Below are positions 56,647-64,000 of a stretch of 64,000 nucleotides of DNA, one piece after another (position 1 is the first letter of the stretch; each line of letters opens with the position of its first letter). Origin of the DNA: Arthrobacter sp. 35W (GTDB taxonomy: Bacteria > Actinomycetota > Actinomycetes > Actinomycetales > Micrococcaceae). Under the pieces are notes generated by a model, which was not told the origin of the DNA, searched no databases, and saw only the letters and a list, made by a program, of their open reading frames with translations. The translations under genes and the position numbers were made by a program. The stretch is from the NCBI RefSeq assembly GCF_000482545.1, contig NZ_KI519454.1, forward strand, positions 372,001 through 436,000, in the 5' to 3' direction.

Positions 56647-57861
56647 ATGTACTCCTCCATGAAAGACCAGCTGGCCACCGAGCTGGACGAGCTGCGCACC
56701 GCCGGCCTCTTCAAGTCCGAGCGCCAGATCACCACCGCCCAGTCCAGCCACATCCAGGCCGGACCGCTGGATGCCGCCACGGCACCGGTGCTGAACTTCT
56801 GCGCCAACAACTACCTCGGCCTGGCCGACCACGCGGAGATCATCGACGCCGCCAAGACCGCCATGGACGAGCGCGGCTTCGGCATGGCCTCCGTGCGCTT
56901 CATCTGCGGCACCCAGGATCTGCACCTGGCCCTGGAATCGCGCGTCTCGGCGTTCCTGGGCACCGAGGACACCATCCTGTTCTCCTCCTGCTTCGATGCC
57001 AACGGCGGCGTCTTCGAGTCCCTCTTCGGCCCGGCAGATGCGATCATTTCCGACTCGCTGAACCACGCCTCCATCATCGACGGCATCCGCCTGTCCAAGG
57101 CTGCACGCTTCCGCTACGCCAACCAGGACATGGCCGATCTGGAGACCCAGCTGCAGGCAGCAGCGGCCCTGAACGACGGCGCCGGCGCCCGCCGCACGGT
57201 GATCGTCACCGACGGCGTGTTCTCCATGGACGGCTTCCTGGCTCCGCTGGCCGCCATCTGCGATCTGGCCGACAAGTACGATGCCCTGGTCATGGTGGAT
57301 GACTCCCACGCCGTCGGCTTCATGGGCCCCACCGGTGCCGGCACCCCCGAGCACGCAGGCGTCTCGGACCGTGTGGACATCTACACCGGCACCTTCGGCA
57401 AGGCCCTGGGCGGCGCCTCGGGCGGCTACGTCTCCGGCCGCGGCGAGATTGTCGCCATGCTGCGCCAGAAGGCCCGCCCCTACCTGTTCTCCAACTCCCT
57501 GGCCCCGGCCATCGTGGCGGCGACCATGAAGGCACTGGACCTGGTGGCCGGCTCGGCCGAGCTGCGCGCACGCCTGTTCGAGAACGCCGCGCTGTTCCGG
57601 CGCCGCATGACGGAGGAGGGCTTTGACCTGCTCGACGGCGAACACGCCATCGTCCCGGTGATGTTCGGCGACGCCGTCGTCGCCTCCCGGATCGCCGACG
57701 AGATGCTCAAGCACGGCGTGTTTGTCACGGCGTTCAGCTTCCCCGTGGTGCCGCGCGGCGCCGCCCGCATCCGGGTGCAGCTCTCCGCCGCCCACAGCGC
57801 CGACGACGTCGAGGCCTGCGTGCAGGCGTTCATCGCCGGCCGCGCCGCCCTGACCGCCTAG
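56647..57861 (+). CDS. kbl: glycine C-acetyltransferase (2-amino-3-ketobutyrate CoA ligase)
   Basis: 404 aa. PLP-dependent alpha-oxoamine synthase: [39 protein letters not shown] and the PLP Lys in [14 protein letters not shown]. It cleaves 2-amino-3-ketobutyrate with CoA to glycine and acetyl-CoA, completing the tdh pathway. Confidence 0.96.
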   Translation: MYSSMKDQLATELDELRTAGLFKSERQITTAQSSHIQAGPLDAATAPVLNFCANNYLGLADHAEIIDAAKTAMDERGFGMASVRFICGTQDLHLALESRVSAFLGTEDTILFSSCFDANGGVFESLFGPADAIISDSLNHASIIDGIRLSKAARFRYANQDMADLETQLQAAAALNDGAGARRTVIVTDGVFSMDGFLAPLAAICDLADKYDALVMVDDSHAVGFMGPTGAGTPEHAGVSDRVDIYTGTFGKALGGASGGYVSGRGEIVAMLRQKARPYLFSNSLAPAIVAATMKALDLVAGSAELRARLFENAALFRRRMTEEGFDLLDGEHAIVPVMFGDAVVASRIADEMLKHGVFVTAFSFPVVPRGAARIRVQLSAAHSADDVEACVQAFIAGRAALTA

Positions 57862-57873
57862 CAGCCCCCATCT

Positions 57874-57926
57874 GTGCGACAGAAAACGTCCCCAAACCAC
57901 CGGTTTGGGGACGTTTTCTGTCGCAC
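57874..57926. terminator. 25-bp bidirectional hairpin
   Basis: Perfect 25-bp inverted repeat with a 3-nt loop, extendable outward with one mismatch. The stem contains AGAAAACG/CGTTTTCT. It sits between the kbl stop (57861) and the convergent stop at 57941. Confidence 0.85.
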
Positions 57927-57940
57927 GGATGCAAGAGGGG

Positions 57941-59098
57941 TCAGCGGAGGGGGCTGAGGGCCTCGGCGAGGGTCTGGTCTGCGGGGGAGAGGCGCCCGGC
58001 GGCGGTGCCTGGGCGTGGCTCCCCGGTGCCAGGCCCGACTGCGGTGCCGCCGTGGCGGCCCGGGTGTCCGGCGCCTGCCGCGATGAGTTCCGCGGCCAAC
58101 TCCGCCAGCGCGGCGGAGGTCTGGATGCCGTAGCCGCCCTGGCCGGCCAGCCAGAAGAAGCCCGGCGCCTCGGCATCGAAGCCCACCACCGGCAGCCCGT
58201 CCTTGGGCGAGGTCCGCAGCCCGGTCCAGGCCTTGACGACGGCGCCCAGCCCCAGGGTGGTGACCGAGTCCAGCCGGCGGGCCAGCGCCTCGATGTCCCC
58301 GGAGTGGACCTGCGCATCTTCGGGCGGACTGGGCACCGATTCGCAGGGTGAAACGAGCAGGTGGGCACCGTCCGGGCGGTAGTAGAAGGAATCGTCGGCC
58401 GCTGCCACCATGACGCCGGCGGGATTGACAGGGGTGGCCGTCGCCAACAGGGCGGCGGTGCGCCGGTGCGGCGTCAGGCCCAGCGTTGAAACGCCAAAGA
58501 CCACTGCCACCGGATCCACCCAGGCGCCCGCGGCATTGACGACGACGGCGGCGTGGACGGCGGAGGAACCGGCGCCCACGGTCCAGCCGGATGCCGTCCG
58601 CGAGGCGGTGTGCACCGGTGCCCCGGTCAGGATCCGGACCCCGGCGGCAACGGCCCCGGCGCGGTAGAACTCCAGCAGCGCCGGGACATCCACCTCCAGG
58701 GCTGAATCGTCCAGGCAGGCCGCCTCGAAGGCCGCCGGGCGCAGATCCGGGCTGAGCCGCAGGGCATCGGCGTGCTCCAGTGGCTTCAGGATGGGGTTTG
58801 CGGAGGTCAGGCCCGATACCTGCCCGGCGGTGCCGATGATGACCTCCGGCCGCGGGCTGAGGATGGAGGCGCCAAGTCCGGCGGAAATCTGCTGCACGGT
58901 GGCAATGGTGCGGCGGGTCAGTTCCTGGACCGGGCCCGGACCGTAGCTGGGCTGCAACTGCCGGGCCGAGCGGGAGGAGGTGTGGTACGCCAGCGTCTCC
59001 TCGGCCTCCACCAGCACCACCGAGGCCGTGCCGGCCAGCCGCCAGGCCAGCGACAGCCCGGCCACGCCGCCGCCAATGATCAATACATCGCAGTCCAT
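57941..59098 (-). CDS. FAD-dependent oxidoreductase (DAO/glycine-oxidase superfamily)
   Basis: 385 aa from ATG 59098, where the FAD motif DVLIIGGGVAGLSLAWRLAG begins; no clear Shine-Dalgarno. DAO-type features include SRSARQLQPSYG, VNAAGAWVDPV and GFFWLAGQGGYGIQTS. It oxidises an amine or amino acid. Position next to threonine-to-glycine genes would suit glycine or a related amine, but it is on the other strand. Confidence 0.87.
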   Translation of the reverse strand: MDCDVLIIGGGVAGLSLAWRLAGTASVVLVEAEETLAYHTSSRSARQLQPSYGPGPVQELTRRTIATVQQISAGLGASILSPRPEVIIGTAGQVSGLTSANPILKPLEHADALRLSPDLRPAAFEAACLDDSALEVDVPALLEFYRAGAVAAGVRILTGAPVHTASRTASGWTVGAGSSAVHAAVVVNAAGAWVDPVAVVFGVSTLGLTPHRRTAALLATATPVNPAGVMVAAADDSFYYRPDGAHLLVSPCESVPSPPEDAQVHSGDIEALARRLDSVTTLGLGAVVKAWTGLRTSPKDGLPVVGFDAEAPGFFWLAGQGGYGIQTSAALAELAAELIAAGAGHPGRHGGTAVGPGTGEPRPGTAAGRLSPADQTLAEALSPLR

Positions 59099-59193
59099 AG
59101 GGCCATCGTGGCAGAGAACCATCCATCGGGCCAACGGAGCCGCTAGGGTGGTGCCAAACGCAGCAATGGGGCCGAGACAAGAGGACGCGTGCA

Positions 59194-60495
59194 ATGACAC
59201 AGGTATTGGCAAACGCGAAAGTGACCGCCGCACGGTTGGTGGAGCTGTACAAGGATCTGCACGCCCATCCGGAGCTGTCCTTCGAGGAGCACCGGACGGC
59301 GGGCATCGTGGCCGGCCGTCTGAAAGCCCTTGGCTTGGAGGTGTCCACCGGCGTCGGCCGCACGGGCGTGGTGGGCATTGCCCGCAACGGCGAGGGCCCC
59401 ACTGTGCTGCTGCGGGCGGACATGGACGCCCTGCCCGTGCTGGAGGACACCGGACTCGACTATGCCAGCACCGCCCGCGGCACGGATCCGGAGGGCCACG
59501 ACGTCCCCGTGATGCACGCCTGCGGCCATGATGTCCACGTGGTCTGCCTGCTGGGGGCCACCGAGGTGCTGCTGGGCTGCCGGGAGCACTGGTCGGGCAC
59601 CCTGGTGGTGGTGTTCCAGCCCGCCGAGGAGGCAGGTTCCGGGGCGAAGGCCATGATCGACGACGGCCTCTTCGATCTGGTGCCGGCCCCCACCGTGGTG
59701 CTGGGGCAGCATGTGGCCCCGGCCCCCGCCGGTGTGGTGGGCGTGCATGCCGGCGACGCCTTTGCCGGCGCCGATTCCTTCAATGTGCGCCTGTTCGGCC
59801 GGGGCGGGCACGGTTCGCGGCCGGAGACCACCATTGATCCGGTGGTCATGGCCGCTGCCGCCGTCATGCGCCTGCAGACGGTGGTTTCCCGCGACACAGC
59901 GGGGACCGACATGGCGGTGCTGACCGTGGGGCAGCTGCATGCCGGCACCAAAAACAACATCATTCCCGACGAGGCCACCCTGGGCCTGACTCTGCGCACG
60001 ACCAACACGGCCGTGCGCGAGCGCAGCGTGGCCGCCCTGCGGCGCATCATCTCCGCCGAGGCAGCGGCCTCCGGGGCGGATCGGGAGCCCGAGATCACCC
60101 TGGCCGAGTCCTTCCCGGTGCTCCACAATGATCCCGCGGCCACGGCCCGTACGGTGGGGGCCTTCCAGGCAGCCTTTGGCGAGGAGCGCGTGATGGACCC
60201 CGGCGCTGTCACCGGGAGCGAGGATGTGGGGGAGTTCTCGACGGCGGCAGGGGTGCCGCTGGTGTACTGGCTCCTGGGCGGCGCGGATCCGGTGGCATTC
60301 GCCGCGGCCCAGAGCGCCGGGACCACTGACAGCGACATCCCGTCCAACCATTCCCCGCACTATGCCCCCGTCATCAGCCCGACGCTGGAGATGGGCGTGG
60401 GGGCGTTGTCCGTGGCTGCGTTGGAATGGTTCGACAGCGGCACCTTCGTGCACCCCGCCGGGGAGGCGGAGGCAGAAGAGCAGGCGGCCGGCTAG
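59194..60495 (+). CDS. M20D-family amidohydrolase (N-acyl amino acid hydrolase type)
   Basis: 433 aa from ATG 59194 with AGAGGA upstream. Metal ligands are in HACGHDVHVV and FQPAEEAGSG, with ELYKDLHAHPELSFEEHRTA at the N-terminus and NHSPHYAP near the end. It removes an acyl or aromatic acyl group from amino acids or related amides; substrate unknown. It shares its last 4 nt with the convergent LysE gene. Confidence 0.92.
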   Translation: MTQVLANAKVTAARLVELYKDLHAHPELSFEEHRTAGIVAGRLKALGLEVSTGVGRTGVVGIARNGEGPTVLLRADMDALPVLEDTGLDYASTARGTDPEGHDVPVMHACGHDVHVVCLLGATEVLLGCREHWSGTLVVVFQPAEEAGSGAKAMIDDGLFDLVPAPTVVLGQHVAPAPAGVVGVHAGDAFAGADSFNVRLFGRGGHGSRPETTIDPVVMAAAAVMRLQTVVSRDTAGTDMAVLTVGQLHAGTKNNIIPDEATLGLTLRTTNTAVRERSVAALRRIISAEAAASGADREPEITLAESFPVLHNDPAATARTVGAFQAAFGEERVMDPGAVTGSEDVGEFSTAAGVPLVYWLLGGADPVAFAAAQSAGTTDSDIPSNHSPHYAPVISPTLEMGVGALSVAALEWFDSGTFVHPAGEAEAEEQAAG

Positions 60496-61130
60496 CTGGT
60501 GGCGCTGGAGGCGATGACTCCCACGCCAAGGGCCGCGAGGATGCCGGACGTGGCGCGTTCAAAGATGGTGGCAACCTTTGGCCGGCGCAGCCAGCCCATG
60601 GCCTTGGCCGCAATGGCCGCCACCAGCACAAGGTAGAGGAAGCCAATCGTGGCCAGGATGGTGCCCAGCATCAAGGCGGTGCCCATGGTGTCGCCGCCGT
60701 GGGGGAGGAACTGCGGCACCACGGCCAGGTAGAACAGGCCCACCTTGGGGTTGAGGATGGTGGACAGGGCGCCGGAGCCGAAGGCCGCCCAGCGGCTGTA
60801 CTGCTGGGGTTTGCGCTCGACGCCGTCCGCCGCCAAGGCGCCGGCCTTGCGGGCGCGCAGGAAGGAGGAGACGCCGAGGTAGAGAAGGTAGGCGCCGCCG
60901 GCGATCTTGAGCCAGCGGAACACCTCCGCCGACTGCTCCAGCACGGCCGCCAACCCCACGCCCACCAGGGCCGCCCAGGCAATGGCCGACACGGCGGATC
61001 CAGCCGCGGCGGCAATCGCGGCGCTGGGCCGGTTCAGGGCGATGCGCAGCACCAGGAAGGTGTCCGGCCCGGGGGTCACGGCAAGGATCAGGCAGAGTCC
61101 GGCAAAGGCCAGCAGGGTTACAACGCTCAC
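60492..61130 (-). CDS. LysE/RhtB-family amino acid exporter
   Basis: 212 aa from GTG 61130, with no clear Shine-Dalgarno. Typical N-terminus VTLLAFAGLCLILAVTPGPDTFLVLR, about six helices, and GSGALSTILNPKVGLFYLAVVPQF. It exports an amino acid such as threonine, homoserine or lysine; the substrate is not fixed by sequence. Confidence 0.9.
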   Translation of the reverse strand: MSVVTLLAFAGLCLILAVTPGPDTFLVLRIALNRPSAAIAAAAGSAVSAIAWAALVGVGLAAVLEQSAEVFRWLKIAGGAYLLYLGVSSFLRARKAGALAADGVERKPQQYSRWAAFGSGALSTILNPKVGLFYLAVVPQFLPHGGDTMGTALMLGTILATIGFLYLVLVAAIAAKAMGWLRRPKVATIFERATSGILAALGVGVIASSATS

Positions 61131-61240
61131 AAGAGTCAATGATGGGGCATCGTCGCCAAACCGGCCAACTGTCCGGGGGCACAGACGCCCGTTTCGCGGC
61201 CGCACGGGTGCGCTGCGGGAGGCGCACCTAGGCTGGGGGG

Positions 61241-62452
61241 ATGAGCGAATTGATCACCAACATTGGCGAATTGATGACCCAGGACGCCGGGCACGGCACC
61301 CGCCGCGGTGCCGCCGTCGTGCTGGAGGGGGAGCGGATAGCGTGGATCGGCGACGCCGCCGGCGCCCCTGCCGCGGACACCATGGTCGACGCCGGTGGGC
61401 GGGCCGTGCTGCCCGGCTGGGTCGATTCGCACACGCATTTGATCTTTGCCGGCGACAGGACCGCCGAATTCGAGGCCAGGATGGCCGGGGCCAGCTACAG
61501 CGCCGGCGGCATCGGCACCACCACCGGGGCCACCCGTGCCGCCTCCGACGCCGAGCTCACGGAGCTGGCCGCCGCCCGCGTGGCCGAGGCCGTGGCCGGC
61601 GGCACCACCTTCCTGGAAACCAAGACGGGCTACGGACTGACGGTGGCCGAGGAGGCCCGCAGCGCCCGCATTGCGGCCGCCGTCGTGGACCAGGTGACGT
61701 ACCTTGGCGCCCACCTGGTGCCCGCCGGGGCCGACGCCGAGGAGTACACGGACCTCGTCTGCGGCCCGATGCTTGAGGCCGTGCGGCCCTACGCCACCTG
61801 GGCCGATGTGTTCTGCGAGCGGGGCGCCTTCACCGAGGAGCAGTCGCGGCGGGTGCTGGCCGCCTGCGCCGCGGCCGGGCTGGGCCTGCGGGTGCACGGC
61901 AACCAGCTGGGCACCGGCCCCGGCGTCCGTCTGGCCGTGGAATTCGGCGCCGCCAGTGTGGACCATGTGAACTTCCTCGACGACGGCGACATCGCCGCGC
62001 TCGCCGGCAGCTGGGCCGGCTGGGACGCCGCCGCGGGCACCGGTGCCCGCGGAACGGTGGCCACGGTGCTGCCGGCCTGCGACCTCTCCACCCGGGCCCC
62101 GCTGGCGCCGGCCAGGGCGCTGCTGGACGCCGGAGTGCAGGTCGCCATTGCCTCCAATTGCAACCCGGGCACCTCCTACACCTCCTCGATGAACTTCTGC
62201 GTCTCCACCGCCGTGCTGCAGATGGGGCTCAGCGTTGAAGAGGCCGTGCATGCTGCCACCTACGGCGGCGCCCTGGCCCTGGGGCGCGAACGCGGCACGG
62301 ATGCCGACGGGCAGCGCGCCGTCGGTTCGCTGGTCGTGGGCCACCGTGCGGACCTGCACCTGCTCAACGCGCCCTCGGCCACCCACCTGGCCTACCGGCC
62401 GGGCATGCCGATGACGCACGGCGTCTGGCGCAAGGGCGTCCGCCAGCTCTAG
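61241..62452 (+). CDS. hutI: imidazolonepropionase
   Basis: 403 aa from ATG 61241 directly after GGGGGG. Amidohydrolase fold with metal-binding DSHTHLIFAGDRTAEFE, EARMAGASYSAGGIGTT, ETKTGYGL and SNCNPGTSYTSSMNF, all diagnostic of HutI. It hydrolyses imidazolone-5-propionate to N-formimino-glutamate in histidine degradation. No other hut gene is in the window. Confidence 0.95.
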   Translation: MSELITNIGELMTQDAGHGTRRGAAVVLEGERIAWIGDAAGAPAADTMVDAGGRAVLPGWVDSHTHLIFAGDRTAEFEARMAGASYSAGGIGTTTGATRAASDAELTELAAARVAEAVAGGTTFLETKTGYGLTVAEEARSARIAAAVVDQVTYLGAHLVPAGADAEEYTDLVCGPMLEAVRPYATWADVFCERGAFTEEQSRRVLAACAAAGLGLRVHGNQLGTGPGVRLAVEFGAASVDHVNFLDDGDIAALAGSWAGWDAAAGTGARGTVATVLPACDLSTRAPLAPARALLDAGVQVAIASNCNPGTSYTSSMNFCVSTAVLQMGLSVEEAVHAATYGGALALGRERGTDADGQRAVGSLVVGHRADLHLLNAPSATHLAYRPGMPMTHGVWRKGVRQL

Positions 62453-62516
62453 CCGTCCGCGGCTCCGGCACAGGCGACCTAGACGAACCAGAAGAACCAG
62501 GCGAACCAGACGGCAA

Positions 62517-62565
62517 AGGGGCGGTGCCCTTCCTCCAGGATTACTGGAGGAAGGGCACCGCCCCT
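62517..62565. terminator. 22-bp bidirectional hairpin
   Basis: Perfect 22-bp inverted repeat (aggggcggtgcccttcctcc...) with a 5-nt loop gatta between hutI and the convergent wall-protein gene. Confidence 0.85.
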
Positions 62566-62625
62566 GGTGTTTGTCCTGCCGGCCCCGCTGCCCGCCCTCG
62601 GGGGAGGGCAGCGGGGCCGTCCGGG

Positions 62626-64000
62626 CTAGATGGCCCGGTTGCCGCGGCGGCGGATGACCAGCACCACGGCGCCGGCAATCAGCACCAGCAGGGCCAGTCC
62701 GACGATCGGCAGCACCGTGGATCCGGTGTAGGCCAGCGGATCGGAGGCATCCGGCGTCGTGCCGGAGCCCGCGCCGTTGCCGCCGGCACCCGGGGTGCCA
62801 TCGCCCGGGGTGCCCGTGCCGGGACCACCGGTGCCGGGGCCGCCGGTTCCGGGGTTCTGGCCATCGGTGGCCAGCACGGCCACGTTGATGTTGCCCTGCG
62901 CGGCCAGGCCGTTGCCTGCCGTGCCGAACACGAGAATGCGGTGGTCTCCGGCCGGGGTGCCCGCGGGGATCACGGCGGCCAGGGTGGCGACGCCGTTCTC
63001 ATCGGCCACCACGGTGCCCAGCACCACGGGATCGGAGTGCAGTTCCACGCGCAGTTCGCTGCCCGGGAGCAGGCCCGGCACCGTGACGGTGATGGTGCCA
63101 CCGGCGGTGAGCGATCCGGCGTCCACATCCAGGGCCGGAGAGACCACCTCGGGGAGGGGGTCGACGGCGTCGGCGGCCTTGACGGTGACGGACAGGGTGC
63201 CCGTTGCGGCCAGGGAGTTGGAGCCGTTGCCCGCGGCCTTCAGCTCGGCGATGCCCGTCGCTGCGCCGCCCGGGAGGGTCACTCTGAAGGTGGCCCGGCC
63301 CTGTGCGTCGGCGGTGGACTTGCCCAGCTCCTTGCCCGCCAGGGACAGCGTGGCCTCGGCGTTGGCGGCCAGGTTGGACACCGTGATGGTGGCCTCCTTG
63401 CCGATGGTCAACTCCGCACCGCCGGCGACGGCGATGCCCAGATCCACCGGAATGGGCTTGGCCGTGACGGAGAGGTTGAGCGTTCCGGTGGCGTCCTTGC
63501 CGTTGTGGTCGGTGCCGAAGACGGCCAGTTCGGCGGTGCCCAGCTCGGCGTCGGCCGGGATGGCCAGAGTGAACTCTGCGGTGCCGTTGGCGGCCACCGT
63601 GGCGGTGTCCACCTCCTCGCCGTCGAGTTCCAGCGAAGCCTCGGTGCCGGACTTGAGGTCGGCCACCGTGACGGTGTGCGTGGAACCCTGCTCCACGGCG
63701 TTGCCGCCGTCGACGACGGGGGCCAGCACCAGGGCCGGGGTTTCATCGTCGCAGCGGAACGCGGCGCCGGCCCAGTCGGCCCACTCGTCGCCCGTCTTGC
63801 CATCCACCATCACCAGGTCAACCTTCAGTTCGACGTTCTGCACGCCGGCCAGATTGGCGGTGATCTTGGTGGTGGGGGAGTCCACCGTCAGCTGGGCGGA
63901 GGTGGCAAGAACCTTGCCATCGCCCACCACGGAGAACACCACGTTGCCACGGTGCGCCTTGGGCAGCTTCGCATCGTCAATGCCGATGTCCGAGGAGAAG
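62626..64000 (-). CDS. sortase-anchored Ig-like wall protein, C-terminal part (5' end outside window)
   Basis: The frame is open on the minus strand through base 64000, so this is the last ~458 codons of a longer gene; the internal GTG at 63942 is not the start. Four or so repeats of ~85 residues (TVTVADLKSGTEASLELDG; TITVSNLAANAEATLSLAGKELG; TITVTVPGLLPGSELRVELHS) look like Ig-like stalk domains. A Gly/Pro/Thr-rich stretch leads to a sorting signal: LAYTG, a hydrophobic helix (VLPIVGLALLVLIAGAVVLV) and a basic tail RRRGNRAI. LAxTG is the class E sortase motif of actinobacteria. No sortase gene is in the window. Confidence 0.9.
   Translation of the reverse strand, partial: FSSDIGIDDAKLPKAHRGNVVFSVVGDGKVLATSAQLTVDSPTTKITANLAGVQNVELKVDLVMVDGKTGDEWADWAGAAFRCDDETPALVLAPVVDGGNAVEQGSTHTVTVADLKSGTEASLELDGEEVDTATVAANGTAEFTLAIPADAELGTAELAVFGTDHNGKDATGTLNLSVTAKPIPVDLGIAVAGGAELTIGKEATITVSNLAANAEATLSLAGKELGKSTADAQGRATFRVTLPGGAATGIAELKAAGNGSNSLAATGTLSVTVKAADAVDPLPEVVSPALDVDAGSLTAGGTITVTVPGLLPGSELRVELHSDPVVLGTVVADENGVATLAAVIPAGTPAGDHRILVFGTAGNGLAAQGNINVAVLATDGQNPGTGGPGTGGPGTGTPGDGTPGAGGNGAGSGTTPDASDPLAYTGSTVLPIVGLALLVLIAGAVVLVIRRRGNRAI

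Overview
The window is high-GC (mostly about 65-70 % by eye) actinobacterial chromosome. The gene set fits an Arthrobacter-like member of the Micrococcaceae: gatCAB, an NAD-dependent DNA ligase with an internal insertion, a Tat lipoprotein sugar ABC system, an actinobacterial formylglycine-generating enzyme and a LAxTG sortase substrate. Genus is an inference. I see no tRNA, rRNA, CRISPR array or transposase. Both ends cut a coding region.

Region 1 (1-24769) is a cell-surface and signalling locus. A truncated FN3 protein, a recombination scar with direct repeats, a class III nucleotide cyclase and a 2027-aa membrane-anchored Ig/FN3 protein are followed by a tightly packed operon: MoxR ATPase, DUF58 protein, transglutaminase-fold membrane protein, RDD/FHA protein, PP2C phosphatase, FHA protein, Ser/Thr kinase, FHA/winged-helix protein and an EssC/EccC-type FtsK-SpoIIIE ATPase. 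Most junctions are ATGA/GTGA overlaps. The layout suggests an envelope export machine of type VII character whose assembly is tied to phospho-signalling. No WXG100 substrate or other core type VII gene is visible here.

Region 2 (24877-31460, minus strand) is a three-gene operon: a 759-aa and a 1027-aa protein that I cannot assign, then a caspase-fold protease with a peptidoglycan-binding tail but no signal peptide. This is one of the two best candidates for an undescribed system; the other is region 1.

Region 3 (31665-44227) is mainly housekeeping: ligA, an inositol-monophosphatase-family protein, a DUF2087 protein, a BTAD regulator, a CoA-transferase with rearranged halves, a GNAT acetyltransferase, a Rid-family protein, a small lower-GC islet at 39.4-40.8 kb, then gatCAB.

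Region 4 (44403-62452) is metabolic: a PP2C-like protein, a DHA2 exporter, a formylglycine-generating enzyme divergent from a sugar ABC/LacI/oxidoreductase operon with a clear promoter-operator, a LysR-controlled threonine-to-glycine operon (tdh-kbl), a DAO-type oxidase, an M20D amidohydrolase, a LysE exporter and hutI. Several convergent gene ends carry long perfect hairpins that should terminate transcription in both directions.

Region 5 (62626-end) is the C-terminal part of a wall-anchored Ig-like protein with an LAYTG sorting signal. A 58-bp imperfect palindrome occurs five times in the window, each time just downstream of a plus-strand stop codon.
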